Assembly: GCF_001612685.1 (NCBI RefSeq)
Contig: NZ_BDAY01000063.1
Coordinates: 1 to 64,000 of the forward strand
Origin: Nocardia altamirensis NBRC 108246
GTDB taxonomy: Bacteria; Actinomycetota; Actinomycetes; Mycobacteriales; Mycobacteriaceae
Direction of reading: 5' to 3'
Length of the DNA stretch: 64,000 nt
The notes under the pieces were generated by a model that worked only from the letters and a program-made list of their open reading frames with translations, was not told where the DNA came from and made no database searches. Both the position numbers and the translations under genes were made by a program. The first letter of the stretch is position 1; the number at the start of each line of letters is the position of its first letter. Shown piece after piece: positions 15,429 through 24,325 of this stretch.

Positions 15429-16097
15429 TCAGTTCGACTGCACCGCGAAGCCGTACAGTTCCCCGCCCCGGCGGACCAGTTCGAGCAGCGGCTTCCGCAG
15501 CGCGAGCAGGCCTGCCATGTCGTCGGCGGCAATGCGCCCGGTGACCATCGCGCCGATCGCCGCCGCCAGGGTTTGGCACGCGAAGCGTTGTTCGGCCGTT
15601 CTGGCGTCGAGCGTGTCCGCGATCAGGCCGACGAAAAGTTCCTGCAGCTTCATCCGACGGGAAATCGCCGCCGGGCCCACCGCGTACACCTCGACGAGGA
15701 ACAGGCGAGCACTGGCCGGATCGTCGACCATGTGCTGGAGATAGGCGTCGAAGATCCGGTCCATCCTGGCGATGCTGTCCTGCTCGAGGTCGGCGGCGAC
15801 GGCCGCATCCGCGTCGCCTGCCACCTCCTGCATCCGGCCGAGCAGGTTCTGCACCGCCCGCTCGAAGGCCGCCTCGAAACAGGCCTCCTTGGAACGGAAC
15901 TGCTCGTAGAACGTCTCTCTCGACACCCCTGCGCGTTTCAGGATCGCCGCGACCGACGTCCCGACATAGCCGTTCTCGGTCATCGCCTCGGCCATCGCGA
16001 TCAGGATCCGCTCGCGCTGCGAGGCAACCACCTGCTCCCGTGGCAGGCCGTGCCTGCCACGCGGGAGTTGGCGTGCGCTGGTTGCCGATTCGGTCAT
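15429..16097 (-). CDS. TetR family transcriptional regulator
   Basis: 222 residues. A basic N-terminal extension (RQLPRGRHGLPRE) precedes the TetR helix-turn-helix at about residues 27-75, with GYVGTSVAAILKRAGVSRET and FYEQFRSKEACFEAAF. The ligand domain is unremarkable, rich in Ala and Leu. It lies 88 bp downstream of an SDR gene on the same strand and may sense the SDR substrate, but no cognate operator is obvious. A 33-bp palindrome lies within its own first codons, described separately. Confidence 0.88.
   Translation of the reverse strand: MTESATSARQLPRGRHGLPREQVVASQRERILIAMAEAMTENGYVGTSVAAILKRAGVSRETFYEQFRSKEACFEAAFERAVQNLLGRMQEVAGDADAAVAADLEQDSIARMDRIFDAYLQHMVDDPASARLFLVEVYAVGPAAISRRMKLQELFVGLIADTLDARTAEQRFACQTLAAAIGAMVTGRIAADDMAGLLALRKPLLELVRRGGELYGFAVQSN
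16035..16067. repeat. inverted repeat inside the TetR coding start
   Basis: CTCCCGTGGCAGGC and GCCTGCCACGCGGGAG form a nearly perfect 14-bp stem with a 3-base loop. It lies within codons about 11-21 of the TetR gene, which therefore read symmetrically (LPRGRHGLPRE). It could form an mRNA hairpin or an intragenic operator. Confidence 0.6.
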
Positions 16098-16185
16098 ACG
16101 GTAACTCCGGGTTGTCGGTCGGGCGCGGCGGCGGTGGCCGCCCGGCTCGGCGCGGGATGGGACGGACTCGTGTCCGGCTGCGCAA

Positions 16186-17064
16186 TTATGCTGGCCGCTC
16201 CATGGGGTTGGGTCTATCAGGTTGATCTGTCGTAAAGGGTGCCTCTTCAGTGCGCGCGATCTCCAAGGCGCGCCGGACGCCGCGGCGGAACGAGAACCCG
16301 ATCAGTCGCTGGGCAATGGGCCGGAAGGCGAGCGCGAACCCGACCCACCACGGCGAAACAACCCGGCGGCGCCGCTGCGCGATGGCCTTTTCGACGGCGT
16401 CGATGGCGGGGGCGAGCGGCGCGACGCCGGACACGGCGGACCGGCCGAGCGCGGCACGGGCCGCGTCCGTGCCGAACCCGCGCGAGGTCATGTCGGTGTC
16501 GAGTTCGGCGAAGTACGCGATCCCCACCTTGGCTCCGGTGTGCGCCACCTCGATGCGCAACGTGTTGCCGAGCACCGCCACCGCCGCCTTCGACGCGCTG
16601 TACGCACCGACCAGTGGCAGGTTCACCGCGGCGGCCAACGAAGAAACAAGCAGCGCATAGCCGTTCGAGTGACTGATGTGCGGCCCCGCCGCGCGCACGG
16701 TGTAGTAGACGCCGAGCACGTTGACCGCGAGCGTCTGCTCCATCACCGCGGGGTCGCCCCCGATCAACGGCAACTGCCGCGCGACACCGGCATTGGCGAC
16801 CACCACGTCCAGCCCACCGAGCTCATCGACCAGGGTCTGCACCACCCGGTCCACCTGTTCGGCGTCGCCGACATCGCAATACCGCCACGGCGCGTCACCG
16901 CATTCGCTCGCCACCTCGGCCAACAGTTCGGCCTCCAACCCGAGCAGCGCGACCTCGGCACCGTGCGCATGCAACTGCCGAGCCAGCGCAGCCCCGATCC
17001 CCCGCGCTGCCCCGGTGATCAAAACCTTGCGCCCGGCAACGGACGCCCCGGAAAACAGCTTCAT
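16186..17064 (-). CDS. short-chain dehydrogenase/reductase
   Basis: 292 residues. The classical SDR fold is shown by LITGAARGIGAALARQL (NAD(P)-binding TGxxxGIG), VVVANAGVA (NAG), the catalytic Ser in LLVSSLAAAVN and the catalytic YSASK. The C-terminus carries about 90 extra residues with RRRRVVSPWWVGFALAF, a possible membrane anchor as seen in mycobacterial SDRs acting on lipids. The start ATG opens MKLFSGASVAGRKV; upstream in-frame sequence is unconserved. The substrate is unknown, and a lipid or steroid role is only inference. TetR follows on the same strand. Confidence 0.88.
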   Translation of the reverse strand: MKLFSGASVAGRKVLITGAARGIGAALARQLHAHGAEVALLGLEAELLAEVASECGDAPWRYCDVGDAEQVDRVVQTLVDELGGLDVVVANAGVARQLPLIGGDPAVMEQTLAVNVLGVYYTVRAAGPHISHSNGYALLVSSLAAAVNLPLVGAYSASKAAVAVLGNTLRIEVAHTGAKVGIAYFAELDTDMTSRGFGTDAARAALGRSAVSGVAPLAPAIDAVEKAIAQRRRRVVSPWWVGFALAFRPIAQRLIGFSFRRGVRRALEIARTEEAPFTTDQPDRPNPMERPA

Positions 17065-17295
17065 GCTGCGACGGTACCACCCAAGAACACATTCGTTCGC
17101 AAATAGTCGCGGCCAACGAACGCTGCGCCGAGCTGCCCGATTCGATCCGCTGCCGCGGTGCCGAAGTGACTCTCCAGTAACCGAGCCGTGAACTTCCTTC
17201 GGAATGACAGGGAGGCCTGATGGGCTGCGCGGCGGGCACCGGTTAGGGTGCTGTTGACGAAGGGCCAACTGGCTGTCACGAACGAGAGGACCATC

Positions 17296-18063
17296 GTGGA
17301 GATTTCGGGTTCCGCCGCCATTGTCACCGGGGGCGCATCGGGCCTCGGCGCCGCCACCGCCAAGCGTTTCGCTGAGCTGGGGGCCACGGTCTTCGGCCTG
17401 GACGTGCCGCAGTCGATCGAGCGGGCAGGCGACAGCGTGCCTGCCGGTGTCACCCTGATTCCGGCCGACGTGACCAGCAACGACGAGGTCAGCGCCGCCG
17501 TCGCGCAGGTCGTCGACTCCGGCGCGCCACTGCGCATCGTGGTCAACTGCGCCGGTGTCGGCTGGGCCGGACGCATCCTGTCCAAGAACGGCCCGCACGA
17601 CCTGGAGCTGTTCCGCACCGTCATCACCGTGAACCTGCTCGGCACCTTCAACGTGATGCGCCTGGCCGCCGACGCCATCTCGAAGACCGACGCGGTCGAC
17701 GAGTACGGCCAGCGCGGCGTCATCATCAACACCGCATCGGTGGCCGCGTTCGAGGGCCAGATCGGCCAGATCGCGTACTCGGCCTCCAAGGGTGGCGTGC
17801 ACGGCATGACCGTGCCCGCCGCGCGTGACCTCGCCCAGTTCGGCATTCGCGTGAACACCATCGCGCCGGGCATCATCGACACCCCGATGCTCGCTGGCGT
17901 CACCGAGGAGTACCGCAAGGGTCTGGAGGCCGGCGTGCCGTTCCCGTCGCGGCTCGGCCGCCCGGACGAGTACGCGCAGCTCTCGCAGTACATCGTCGAG
18001 CACGACTACCTCAACGGCGAGACCATCCGCATGGACGGCGCACTGCGCATGGCGCCGCGCTAG
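17296..18063 (+). CDS. SDR, 3-hydroxyacyl-CoA dehydrogenase type II-like
   Basis: 255 residues from GTG, preceded by GAGAGGA. Motifs: AAIVTGGASGLGAATAKRF for the cofactor, NCAGVGWAGR, catalytic Ser in INTASVAAFEGQIGQ and YSASKGG, and PGIIDTPMLAGV. The close pattern to HSD17B10-type enzymes (long insert between NAG and Ser, EYGQRGVIINTAS) suggests an NAD-dependent 3-hydroxyacyl-CoA or hydroxysteroid dehydrogenase of beta-oxidation. It is cytoplasmic, stands alone, and is followed by a strong terminator. Confidence 0.9.
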   Translation: MEISGSAAIVTGGASGLGAATAKRFAELGATVFGLDVPQSIERAGDSVPAGVTLIPADVTSNDEVSAAVAQVVDSGAPLRIVVNCAGVGWAGRILSKNGPHDLELFRTVITVNLLGTFNVMRLAADAISKTDAVDEYGQRGVIINTASVAAFEGQIGQIAYSASKGGVHGMTVPAARDLAQFGIRVNTIAPGIIDTPMLAGVTEEYRKGLEAGVPFPSRLGRPDEYAQLSQYIVEHDYLNGETIRMDGALRMAPR

Positions 18064-18075
18064 CAACCACCGCGC

Positions 18076-18115
18076 AGGCCGCCATCGACCAGATCTCGGT
18101 CGGTGGCGGCCTTTT
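18076..18115 (+). terminator. intrinsic terminator of the SDR gene
   Basis: AGGCCGCCATCGACC pairs with GGTCGGTGGCGGCCT (one wobble pair) and is followed by TTT. It lies 12 bases after the stop and is also placed to end the convergent methyltransferase gene. Confidence 0.85.
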
Positions 18116-18120
18116 CGCTG

Positions 18121-18936
18121 TCAGGACGGTTTGTGGCCGATGCCGAGGAACGCAGTGGTCGACAGCGGATGGTGCGGGCGGTAGTGCTCGGCGAGATAGT
18201 CCCGCATCACGGCGGCCCGCTCGGCCCACACCTGCTCACCGAGCTTGCGGCGGCACAACACCAGCGGCGCACTGCTGCGCGCCATGGTGTCCCACAACTG
18301 CCCGGCGTCGGCGAAGGCGAGCGAGGTCGAATGCCGTTGGATGGACACACCTTCGAAGCCTGCGCTGCGCATCTCGCTCTGGAAGACCTCCGGGTTCTCC
18401 AGGCTCAGATAGTTGGGCTGCGGCTCCTCGACGCTCGGGTCGGCGGCGCGAAAAGCGCTGAACATCAACCGCATCAGCGGCGCCTCCTGCACCGGCGCCC
18501 AGCTGGACACCACCGCCGTCGCACCGGGGCGGAGCACCCGGAACAGTTCGGCAAAACCCTTGGCGCGCTCCGGGAAGAACATCAGCCCGAACATGGAGAA
18601 CCCGGCATCGAATTGCTCGTCGTCGAACGGCAGCGCCTGCCCGTCGCCGACCCTGGTCTGGATATTCGTCAGTCCCGCGGCCTGTGCGGCGGCATCGAGC
18701 CGCGCGAGCATCGAGCCGGAGAAGTCGATGGCGTGTACCTGCGCCACCTGTGGCGCGGCGAGCAGGCTCAGCAGCCCAGTGCCCGCCGCGACATCGATCA
18801 CCTGGGAAGACGGCGTCAGCGCTGCGAATTCGATGGCACAGTCGGAGAACGGCTGCATGATCGCCGGCGCGAATTCGGCGTAGCCGTCGGCGACCAGGTC
18901 CCACGGTTCGGCGACGGCGAGGGGGTTTCCGGACAT
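18121..18936 (-). CDS. class I SAM-dependent methyltransferase
   Basis: 271 residues from the ATG of MSGNPLAVAEPW; a start nine codons earlier is possible. Motif I is QVIDVAAGTGLLSLLAA, motif II VHAIDFSGSML, then DGQALPFDDEQFDAGFSMFG (motif for the acidic adenine loop) and LFRVLRPGATAVVSSWAP, typical of UbiE/Coq5-like methyltransferases. The substrate is unknown. It is a single gene, with a palindrome immediately upstream that could be its operator. Confidence 0.88.
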   Translation of the reverse strand: MSGNPLAVAEPWDLVADGYAEFAPAIMQPFSDCAIEFAALTPSSQVIDVAAGTGLLSLLAAPQVAQVHAIDFSGSMLARLDAAAQAAGLTNIQTRVGDGQALPFDDEQFDAGFSMFGLMFFPERAKGFAELFRVLRPGATAVVSSWAPVQEAPLMRLMFSAFRAADPSVEEPQPNYLSLENPEVFQSEMRSAGFEGVSIQRHSTSLAFADAGQLWDTMARSSAPLVLCRRKLGEQVWAERAAVMRDYLAEHYRPHHPLSTTAFLGIGHKPS

Positions 18937-18941
18937 AAGCT

Positions 18942-18960
18942 GACGATCCTTTCGATCGTC
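18942..18960. promoter_or_regulatory. palindrome before methyltransferase gene
   Basis: GACGATCCTTTCGATCGTC has 7-bp arms (GACGATC and GATCGTC) and a 5-base centre, six bases from the methyltransferase start. It is a candidate regulator site or 5' mRNA hairpin. Confidence 0.45.
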
Positions 18961-19034
18961 CAAATTTAACCGCGTCCGGGCCCGTCAACCCATCAACTCG
19001 TGCGAATATCACTGTGCGCGAATGAAATCAGAAA

Positions 19035-19074
19035 CGACCGAGGGCCACCTCGCTGCGGAGATGACCCTCGGCCG
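19035..19074 (-). terminator. htpG terminator
   Basis: CGACCGAGGGCCACCTC and GGAGATGACCCTCGGCCG form a long stem with a short loop and two imperfect pairs. It lies 18 bases beyond the htpG stop on the minus strand. Confidence 0.75.
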
Positions 19075-19091
19075 TGTTCGACTGCTCGATC

Positions 19092-21056
19092 TCAGAGCGT
19101 GCGAGTGAGCCGATCGGTGAGGATGTGCGCGAACCGCGCCGGATCCTTCAGCTCGCCACCCTCGGCCAACACCGCTGTGCCGTAGAGCAACTCGGCGGTC
19201 TCGGTGAGCTCGGGCACCTTGCCCGCGTCGGCGTCCTCCTTGCGCGTGTCGTACGCGTCGCGCAGACCCGTGACCAGCGGGTGGGTCGGGTTCAGCTCGA
19301 GGATCCGCTTGGTTTCCGGCATCAGCTGCCCGGACGCCCGGTACATCCGCTCCAGCATCGGCGTGAAGTCGAAGACGTCGCCGACCAGGCAGGCGGGCGA
19401 GGTGGTGAGCCGACTGGTCAGCCGCACCTCTTTGACGCTGTCCGCCAGGGACTTACCGAGCCAGGACAGCACCTCGGCGAAGTCCTTGTCCTGCTGTTCG
19501 CGCAGCGCCTCGGAGGCCTTCTTCTCCTCCTCCGACTCCAGGTCGACCTCGCCCTTGGCGATCGAGGTGAACGGCTTGCCGTCGAACTCGGGCACCGAGC
19601 CGACCCACATCTCGTCCACCGGATCGGTCAGGATCAGCACCTCGCGGCCCTTGGCCTGGAAAGCCTCGATGTGCGGGGAGCTTTCGATCTGCTGCCTGGT
19701 CTCGCCGGTCATGTAGTAGATCGCGTCCTGGCCCTCGGGCATGCGCGCCACATACTGCGCCAACGTGGTCAGTTCGGTCTCGGAATTCGTCGAGGCGAAC
19801 GAGGACACCTGCAGGATCGTCTCGCGGTTGTCGACATCGCCGAGCAGGCCCTCCTTGAGGACGCGGCCGAATTCCTTCCAGAAGGTCTGATACTTCTGCG
19901 GATCCTCGGCGCCCTGCAGGTCCTTGACCGTGGACAGCACCTTCTTGACCAGCCGCTTGCGGATCATCTGGATCTGGCGGTCCTGCTGCAGGATCTCGCG
20001 AGACACGTTGAGCGACAGGTCCTGCGCGTCCACCACGCCCTTGACGAAGCGCAGGTACTCCGGCATCAGCTCTTCGCAGTTGTCCATGATGAACACCCGC
20101 TTGACGTAGAGCTGCACGCCGCGCTTGTGCTCGCGGGTGAACAGGTCGAACGGCGCCTGCGACGGAAGGAACAGCAGCGCCTGGTATTCAAAGGTGCCTT
20201 CGGCCTTCAGCGGGATGATCTCCAGCGGATCGTCCCACGCGTGGCTGACGTGCTTGTAGAACTCCTTGTACTCCTCGTCGCTGACCTCGCTCTTCGGGCG
20301 GGTCCACAGCGCCTTCATGGAGTTGAGGGTCTGGTCCTCGACGACCGTCTTCTCGGTCTTCTCCTCACCCTCACCCTCGGTGACGGTGCGCTCGACCTGC
20401 ATGCGGATCGGCCAGGAGATGAAGTCGGAGTACTTCTTGACGATCTCCCTGAGCTTCCACTCCAGGGTGTAGTCGAAGAGGTGGTCTTCCTCGTCGGCGG
20501 GCTTCAGGTGCAGCGACACCGCGGTGCCCTGCGGGGCCTCGTCGAGGGTTTCGATGGTGTAGGTCGAGCTGCCCGCGGCCGATTCCCAGCGGGTGCCTTC
20601 GGTCTCGCCCGCGCGCCGGGTGGTCAGCGTGACCTTGTCGGCGACCATGAAGGTCGAGTAGAAGCCGATGCCGAATTGGCCGATCAGTTCCGCCGTGTCG
20701 ACGGTGCCTGCGCTCTTGGCCTCGTTCAGCTTCTTGCGCAGCTCGGCGGTGCCGGACTTGGCGAGGGTTCCGATCAGGTCAACCACCTCGGCACGGGACA
20801 TGCCGATGCCGTTGTCGCGCACGGTCAGAATCCGATTGTCCTTGTCGACCGCCAGCTCGATGTGGAGGTCGGACGTGTCGACATGCAGATCCTTGTCCCG
20901 GTACGACTCCAGGCGCAGCTTGTCCAGCGCGTCGGAGGAATTCGAGATCAGCTCCCGCAGGAAGGTGTCCTTGTTGGAGTAGACCGAATGGATCATCAGC
21001 TCGAGCAGCTGATGCGTCTCTGCCTGAAACTCGAGTTGTTCGACGTGCTCTGTCAC
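19092..21056 (-). CDS. htpG: molecular chaperone HtpG (Hsp90)
   Basis: 654 residues, a full-length bacterial Hsp90. The N-terminal GHKL ATPase has SNSSDALDKLRLES, VRDNGIGMSRAEV and GQFGIGFYSTFMVADKV. The middle domain has the catalytic Arg in LNVSREILQQDRQIQMIRKR, and the C-terminal dimerisation domain follows. It is a cytosolic ATP-dependent foldase for stressed proteins, dispensable in many actinobacteria. There is no heat-shock operator that I can recognise in the 130-bp upstream gap. It is monocistronic, with its own terminator. Confidence 0.98.
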   Translation of the reverse strand: MTEHVEQLEFQAETHQLLELMIHSVYSNKDTFLRELISNSSDALDKLRLESYRDKDLHVDTSDLHIELAVDKDNRILTVRDNGIGMSRAEVVDLIGTLAKSGTAELRKKLNEAKSAGTVDTAELIGQFGIGFYSTFMVADKVTLTTRRAGETEGTRWESAAGSSTYTIETLDEAPQGTAVSLHLKPADEEDHLFDYTLEWKLREIVKKYSDFISWPIRMQVERTVTEGEGEEKTEKTVVEDQTLNSMKALWTRPKSEVSDEEYKEFYKHVSHAWDDPLEIIPLKAEGTFEYQALLFLPSQAPFDLFTREHKRGVQLYVKRVFIMDNCEELMPEYLRFVKGVVDAQDLSLNVSREILQQDRQIQMIRKRLVKKVLSTVKDLQGAEDPQKYQTFWKEFGRVLKEGLLGDVDNRETILQVSSFASTNSETELTTLAQYVARMPEGQDAIYYMTGETRQQIESSPHIEAFQAKGREVLILTDPVDEMWVGSVPEFDGKPFTSIAKGEVDLESEEEKKASEALREQQDKDFAEVLSWLGKSLADSVKEVRLTSRLTTSPACLVGDVFDFTPMLERMYRASGQLMPETKRILELNPTHPLVTGLRDAYDTRKEDADAGKVPELTETAELLYGTAVLAEGGELKDPARFAHILTDRLTRTL

Positions 21057-21186
21057 GCCGCGATGGTACCGCTGCGGCCGAACGGTCAGTGCCGGAGGAG
21101 GTAGCGCAGCGTCACCACGCAGGCACCCGGTCGGCCGCGATCAGGCACAGCCGAAGGGCCTGGCCGGCGGCAGCGGACGCGAGGGC

Positions 21187-22824
21187 TCAGACCTCCAGCC
21201 GGAAATCCGTCAGACCGGGCACCTCGAGATCGGCACGATCGGTCATCCATTGGCGCAACACCTGGGTGGCGCGCACATCGTCCTCGTTGTATTCCAGCAA
21301 TCGGGTGCGCTGGCTCATATCCGGCTCACCCTCGTAGCCGACGGCCAGCCGGTACCAGCTCATCGACGCCTCGCCGCCTGCCTCGGCGTCGCGCCAGGCG
21401 AAGCCGGCGACCGGGGCGATCTTCTTGAGTCCCTTGCCGTTCGGGCAGATGAACTGATCGGAGACGGCGAGGAACATGTCCACCCACTGCGGCCCGTCGA
21501 CGAACTGCCGCACCTGGTCGACCGTCGGCACCCCGGGCCGACCGGCGAACCTGCGCGCCGACTCGTACAACCACTTGTCCTCGGCGGTACGCGAATAGCA
21601 GTAGGCGGCAAAGGTTTTCCCGGCAGCGGCGGCGTCGGCGCGCACCGACATCAGCCAGGTCCAGAACTCGCCGAACGAGCGGCCTTCGTCCTCGGTGGGC
21701 AGCGGATCCCAGGTGACGAACGGGCGATACACCCCGTCGAGCAGCGTGCCCCACAGGTAGGCGCCGTATTCCTGGAAGCTCTCCAGGTCGACGTCCACCT
21801 CGACATCGGCGCGCTGCACCTGAATCGGCTGCACACGGCGCACCAGCGGCGCGCCCGCGATCCAGGCTCGCGCGGTGACCACGGCCTCGATGAACGGCCC
21901 GTGCTGCCAGTCGTCCGGGTCGTCGCCGACCCAGCTCGCCAGGTCGTCGATGGTCTGCACGCCGTGCCTGCGCAGCACCTCGGCCCGCGAGCCCGGCGCG
22001 ACCAGGCTGACGTCGCGGTGTTCGACGAGCCAGCCTTCACAGCTCGGGCCGTCGACGCTGCGGGTCCACCACGGGCACTGCCTGCATTCGGGCACCTTCG
22101 ACGGCACCGTCGGCAGCTCGCCGCGCACCACGGCGACCCGGTCGGCGTAGCGCTGGTCGTAGTCGGCGAGCACCGGGCCGAGGTCGTGCACGAGGATGCG
22201 GTCGAAGTGGTAGCCGATTACGCCGCCGACCAGCGCCGGGCTGGCCAGACCGTGCCGCTGCAGCATCCGGTACAGGTGCGCGAGCCGCTGCTGGTCGCGC
22301 GGCTGCTGGCGCAGCTTGCGATGCGGATCCGGTTGCGGATTCCAGTGATACGGGTCCGAGGTGGTCGGGTGGAAGTCGGCGGGTTCGGGATTGCGCGGGT
22401 CGGTCACCTTGTGGTTCACCACGATCACCGGGATGTAGCCGCCGCGATCGAGGTCGCGCAGCAGGATCTCCGAGCCGCCGCGCCTGCCGGTCTCCGGCTC
22501 CTGCGGCAGCAGCCCGCCCCAAATGTGCTGCACGCCTGCGGCACACGCGCGCATGGTGGCCTCGGCCCGCTCCGCCGCGCGCAGGCTCGGGTCGATGATC
22601 ACCCAGCCCTCGGGATCCGCGGCGATCAACGCGTCACGCACCCGCAGCCGATGCAGGGTCGCCGCCTCCCTGCGCTGCCGCACGCCGGGATCCTCGCCGA
22701 CCCCGGCCAATGCGCCGGGATGCACCGCGTCCAGATGCAGCCGATGACGGCAACCGATCAGTGCGCGCGCATCGATGAAAGGGGTCGACACATCGGCGAC
22801 ACCGGCTGGCCGTTCGACGGTCAT
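21187..22824 (-). CDS. TM0106 family RecB-like nuclease
   Basis: 545 residues if started at MTVERPAGVADVS; a frame back to 22920 could add 32 residues, and neither start has a clear ribosome binding site. The N-terminal half resembles the Cas4/RecB nuclease fold, with GCRHRLHLDAV at the start and a Cys cluster (VPECRQCPWWTRSV, PSCEGW) that could hold an Fe-S cluster. The C-terminal part is an RNase H-like domain, with AAYCYSRTAEDKW and the final LEYNEDDVRATQVLRQWM containing the acidic metal-site residues. This is the TM0106 layout, similar to Rv2119. DNA repair is the presumed role. Single gene. Confidence 0.8.
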   Translation of the reverse strand: MTVERPAGVADVSTPFIDARALIGCRHRLHLDAVHPGALAGVGEDPGVRQRREAATLHRLRVRDALIAADPEGWVIIDPSLRAAERAEATMRACAAGVQHIWGGLLPQEPETGRRGGSEILLRDLDRGGYIPVIVVNHKVTDPRNPEPADFHPTTSDPYHWNPQPDPHRKLRQQPRDQQRLAHLYRMLQRHGLASPALVGGVIGYHFDRILVHDLGPVLADYDQRYADRVAVVRGELPTVPSKVPECRQCPWWTRSVDGPSCEGWLVEHRDVSLVAPGSRAEVLRRHGVQTIDDLASWVGDDPDDWQHGPFIEAVVTARAWIAGAPLVRRVQPIQVQRADVEVDVDLESFQEYGAYLWGTLLDGVYRPFVTWDPLPTEDEGRSFGEFWTWLMSVRADAAAAGKTFAAYCYSRTAEDKWLYESARRFAGRPGVPTVDQVRQFVDGPQWVDMFLAVSDQFICPNGKGLKKIAPVAGFAWRDAEAGGEASMSWYRLAVGYEGEPDMSQRTRLLEYNEDDVRATQVLRQWMTDRADLEVPGLTDFRLEV

Positions 22825-23113
22825 GCCGTTGTGCGTGCGACCTTCCCGGTCATCGATGCCCGAATCCACGTAATGCAGTATGGTCCTTCCCTCCGACATT
22901 CCCACGAACCCCATGCACACGCGGTGCGAGCGTCAGGCCCGAAGGAGGTGGCTTGCGTGCAGGGCCGGGGAGCGCCGCCCATTCGACACAGCAGGTTCCC
23001 TCCGTGGTGTCAGCATCCACCCGTTAGGGTAAGGACAAACCGTGTGACATGGGCGGACGGGCTTTCCCCGGCGTCGTACTGCCATGGCAAACCAGCATGA
23101 CGGAGGGCCTTCG

Positions 23114-23758
23114 ATGGGGTTGTTCACGAAGCGCAAGCGGCGCCCGAGCCGCAGGGCCGAGGCGAAAGCTCTCAAGCACAAGGCAGGCCTCGAGGCCAAG
23201 CTGGTCGCAAGGAACGACCGCAAATCCCGTCGCGCCGAGGCTCGTACCCAGCGCAAGGTCGCCAAGGCCCAGATCTCGGCGTTGCAGGCGGAGGAGAAGG
23301 CCGCGCAGAAGGTGGCCGCGAAGGCCGAGCGGGAATTGTTCAGCGCGAGCCAGGTGAAGAAGTACCTCGGGGTGGCACGGGTGCTCATCCCGGTGCTTGC
23401 GCCGCTGGCCTACCGTGCGGCGACGTTCGTGCGCGCGCAGCTCGACACCCGCAAGGCTCAGCAGCTCGGCATCGGTATCGACCAGCTCGGCGAGTTCGGC
23501 GGCCACGGCGCCAAACTGCAGGCCAGGATCGTCAATGCCGAAGCGGCGCTTGGCAAAGTGAGCGCGCAGGACGGCAAGGACAAGGGCGAGACGCAGAAGT
23601 TCGTCACCGCGACCAAGTCCCGGCTGGAGAGCCTCGCCACCGCGGTGCACACCGCCGAGCAGATGCCTGCCCCGCGCCGCCGCGCCGTGCACGCGTCGAT
23701 TTCCGACGAGCTGTCCACCGTCGAGGCCGACGTGCTGGCGCGCCTCGGCGTGCGCTGA
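23114..23758 (+). CDS. DUF6474 family protein
   Basis: 214 residues from the ATG following GGAGGG; an earlier ATG at 23084 adds ten residues. The first 90 residues are extremely basic and coiled (KRKRRPSRRAEAKALKHKAG, then repeated KAAQKVAAKAERELF). A hydrophobic stretch (ARVLIPVLAPLAYRAATFV) and an Ala-rich helical C-terminus follow. This fits DUF6474, conserved in Mycobacteriales, and matches the position of Rv3850. The charge suggests nucleic-acid or membrane-surface binding, which is inference. The copper operon starts only ten bases downstream. Confidence 0.75.
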   Translation: MGLFTKRKRRPSRRAEAKALKHKAGLEAKLVARNDRKSRRAEARTQRKVAKAQISALQAEEKAAQKVAAKAERELFSASQVKKYLGVARVLIPVLAPLAYRAATFVRAQLDTRKAQQLGIGIDQLGEFGGHGAKLQARIVNAEAALGKVSAQDGKDKGETQKFVTATKSRLESLATAVHTAEQMPAPRRRAVHASISDELSTVEADVLARLGVR

Positions 23759-23768
23759 CCCCGGCGCG

Positions 23769-24287
23769 ATGCCACGCCCACCCGCCACCGGCCACCTGCG
23801 CGGTGGCCTGGTGGGTGTGCTGGTCGGGTCGCTCGCCGTCGCCGCGCACGGCAGCGCAGGCGGCGGCTTCGCCGGGTCGGCCGAGCTGACGGTCGTGTTG
23901 CTGCTCGCAGGGGCCGCCGGGTGTGCCGCGAATGTGCTTGCCGCCGGACGTGGTTCGACGCTGCTGTGGCTCGGGCTCGGCCAGCTGGCCTGCCATCTCG
24001 CGTTGACCGGCCTGCTTGGTCACGACCATCCGGCGCCGGAAACCGCGCTGCTGCCGACCGGCTGGATGCTGATCGCGCATGCCGTAGCCATACTCGGTGC
24101 CGCGCTGCTGATCTCGGTCGCCGAGCGGCTCTACGCCGTGGCGTCCAGCGCGGTGCGCGCGGTACTCACCGAGGTGCGGCCTGCCCGCGTGCTCGAACCG
24201 GCAGGCTGGGCCAATCCCGGTCTCCCGCACTACTTCTTCGCTCCGAACGGTGCCATCGGCCCGCGTGCGCCGCCGCGGCAGGCCTGA
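23769..24287 (+). CDS. membrane protein at head of copper operon
   Basis: 172 residues with four hydrophobic segments, of which LTVVLLLAGAAGCAANVLA and LIAHAVAILGAALLISVAER are clearest. One His-containing loop (GLLGHDHPAPE) could touch a metal. No signature is recognised. It precedes ycnI, copC and copD with a 38-bp gap, an arrangement repeated in many actinobacteria, so a part in periplasmic copper handling is likely by context. The C-terminal tail ends GLPHYFFAPNGAIGPRAP. Confidence 0.7.
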   Translation: MPRPPATGHLRGGLVGVLVGSLAVAAHGSAGGGFAGSAELTVVLLLAGAAGCAANVLAAGRGSTLLWLGLGQLACHLALTGLLGHDHPAPETALLPTGWMLIAHAVAILGAALLISVAERLYAVASSAVRAVLTEVRPARVLEPAGWANPGLPHYFFAPNGAIGPRAPPRQA

Positions 24288-24325
24288 CCAGCCACCGCAC
24301 ACCCCTTCGGACAGAAAGCCTTTCG

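Noticed and set aside
19074..21104. 676-residue plus-strand open frame
   Set aside because: It is antisense to htpG, which has every Hsp90 motif.
21187..22824. TM0106-type nuclease as part of a defence system
   Set aside because: No helicase, methylase, cas or toxin partner is adjacent. It is a lone conserved gene similar to Rv2119.
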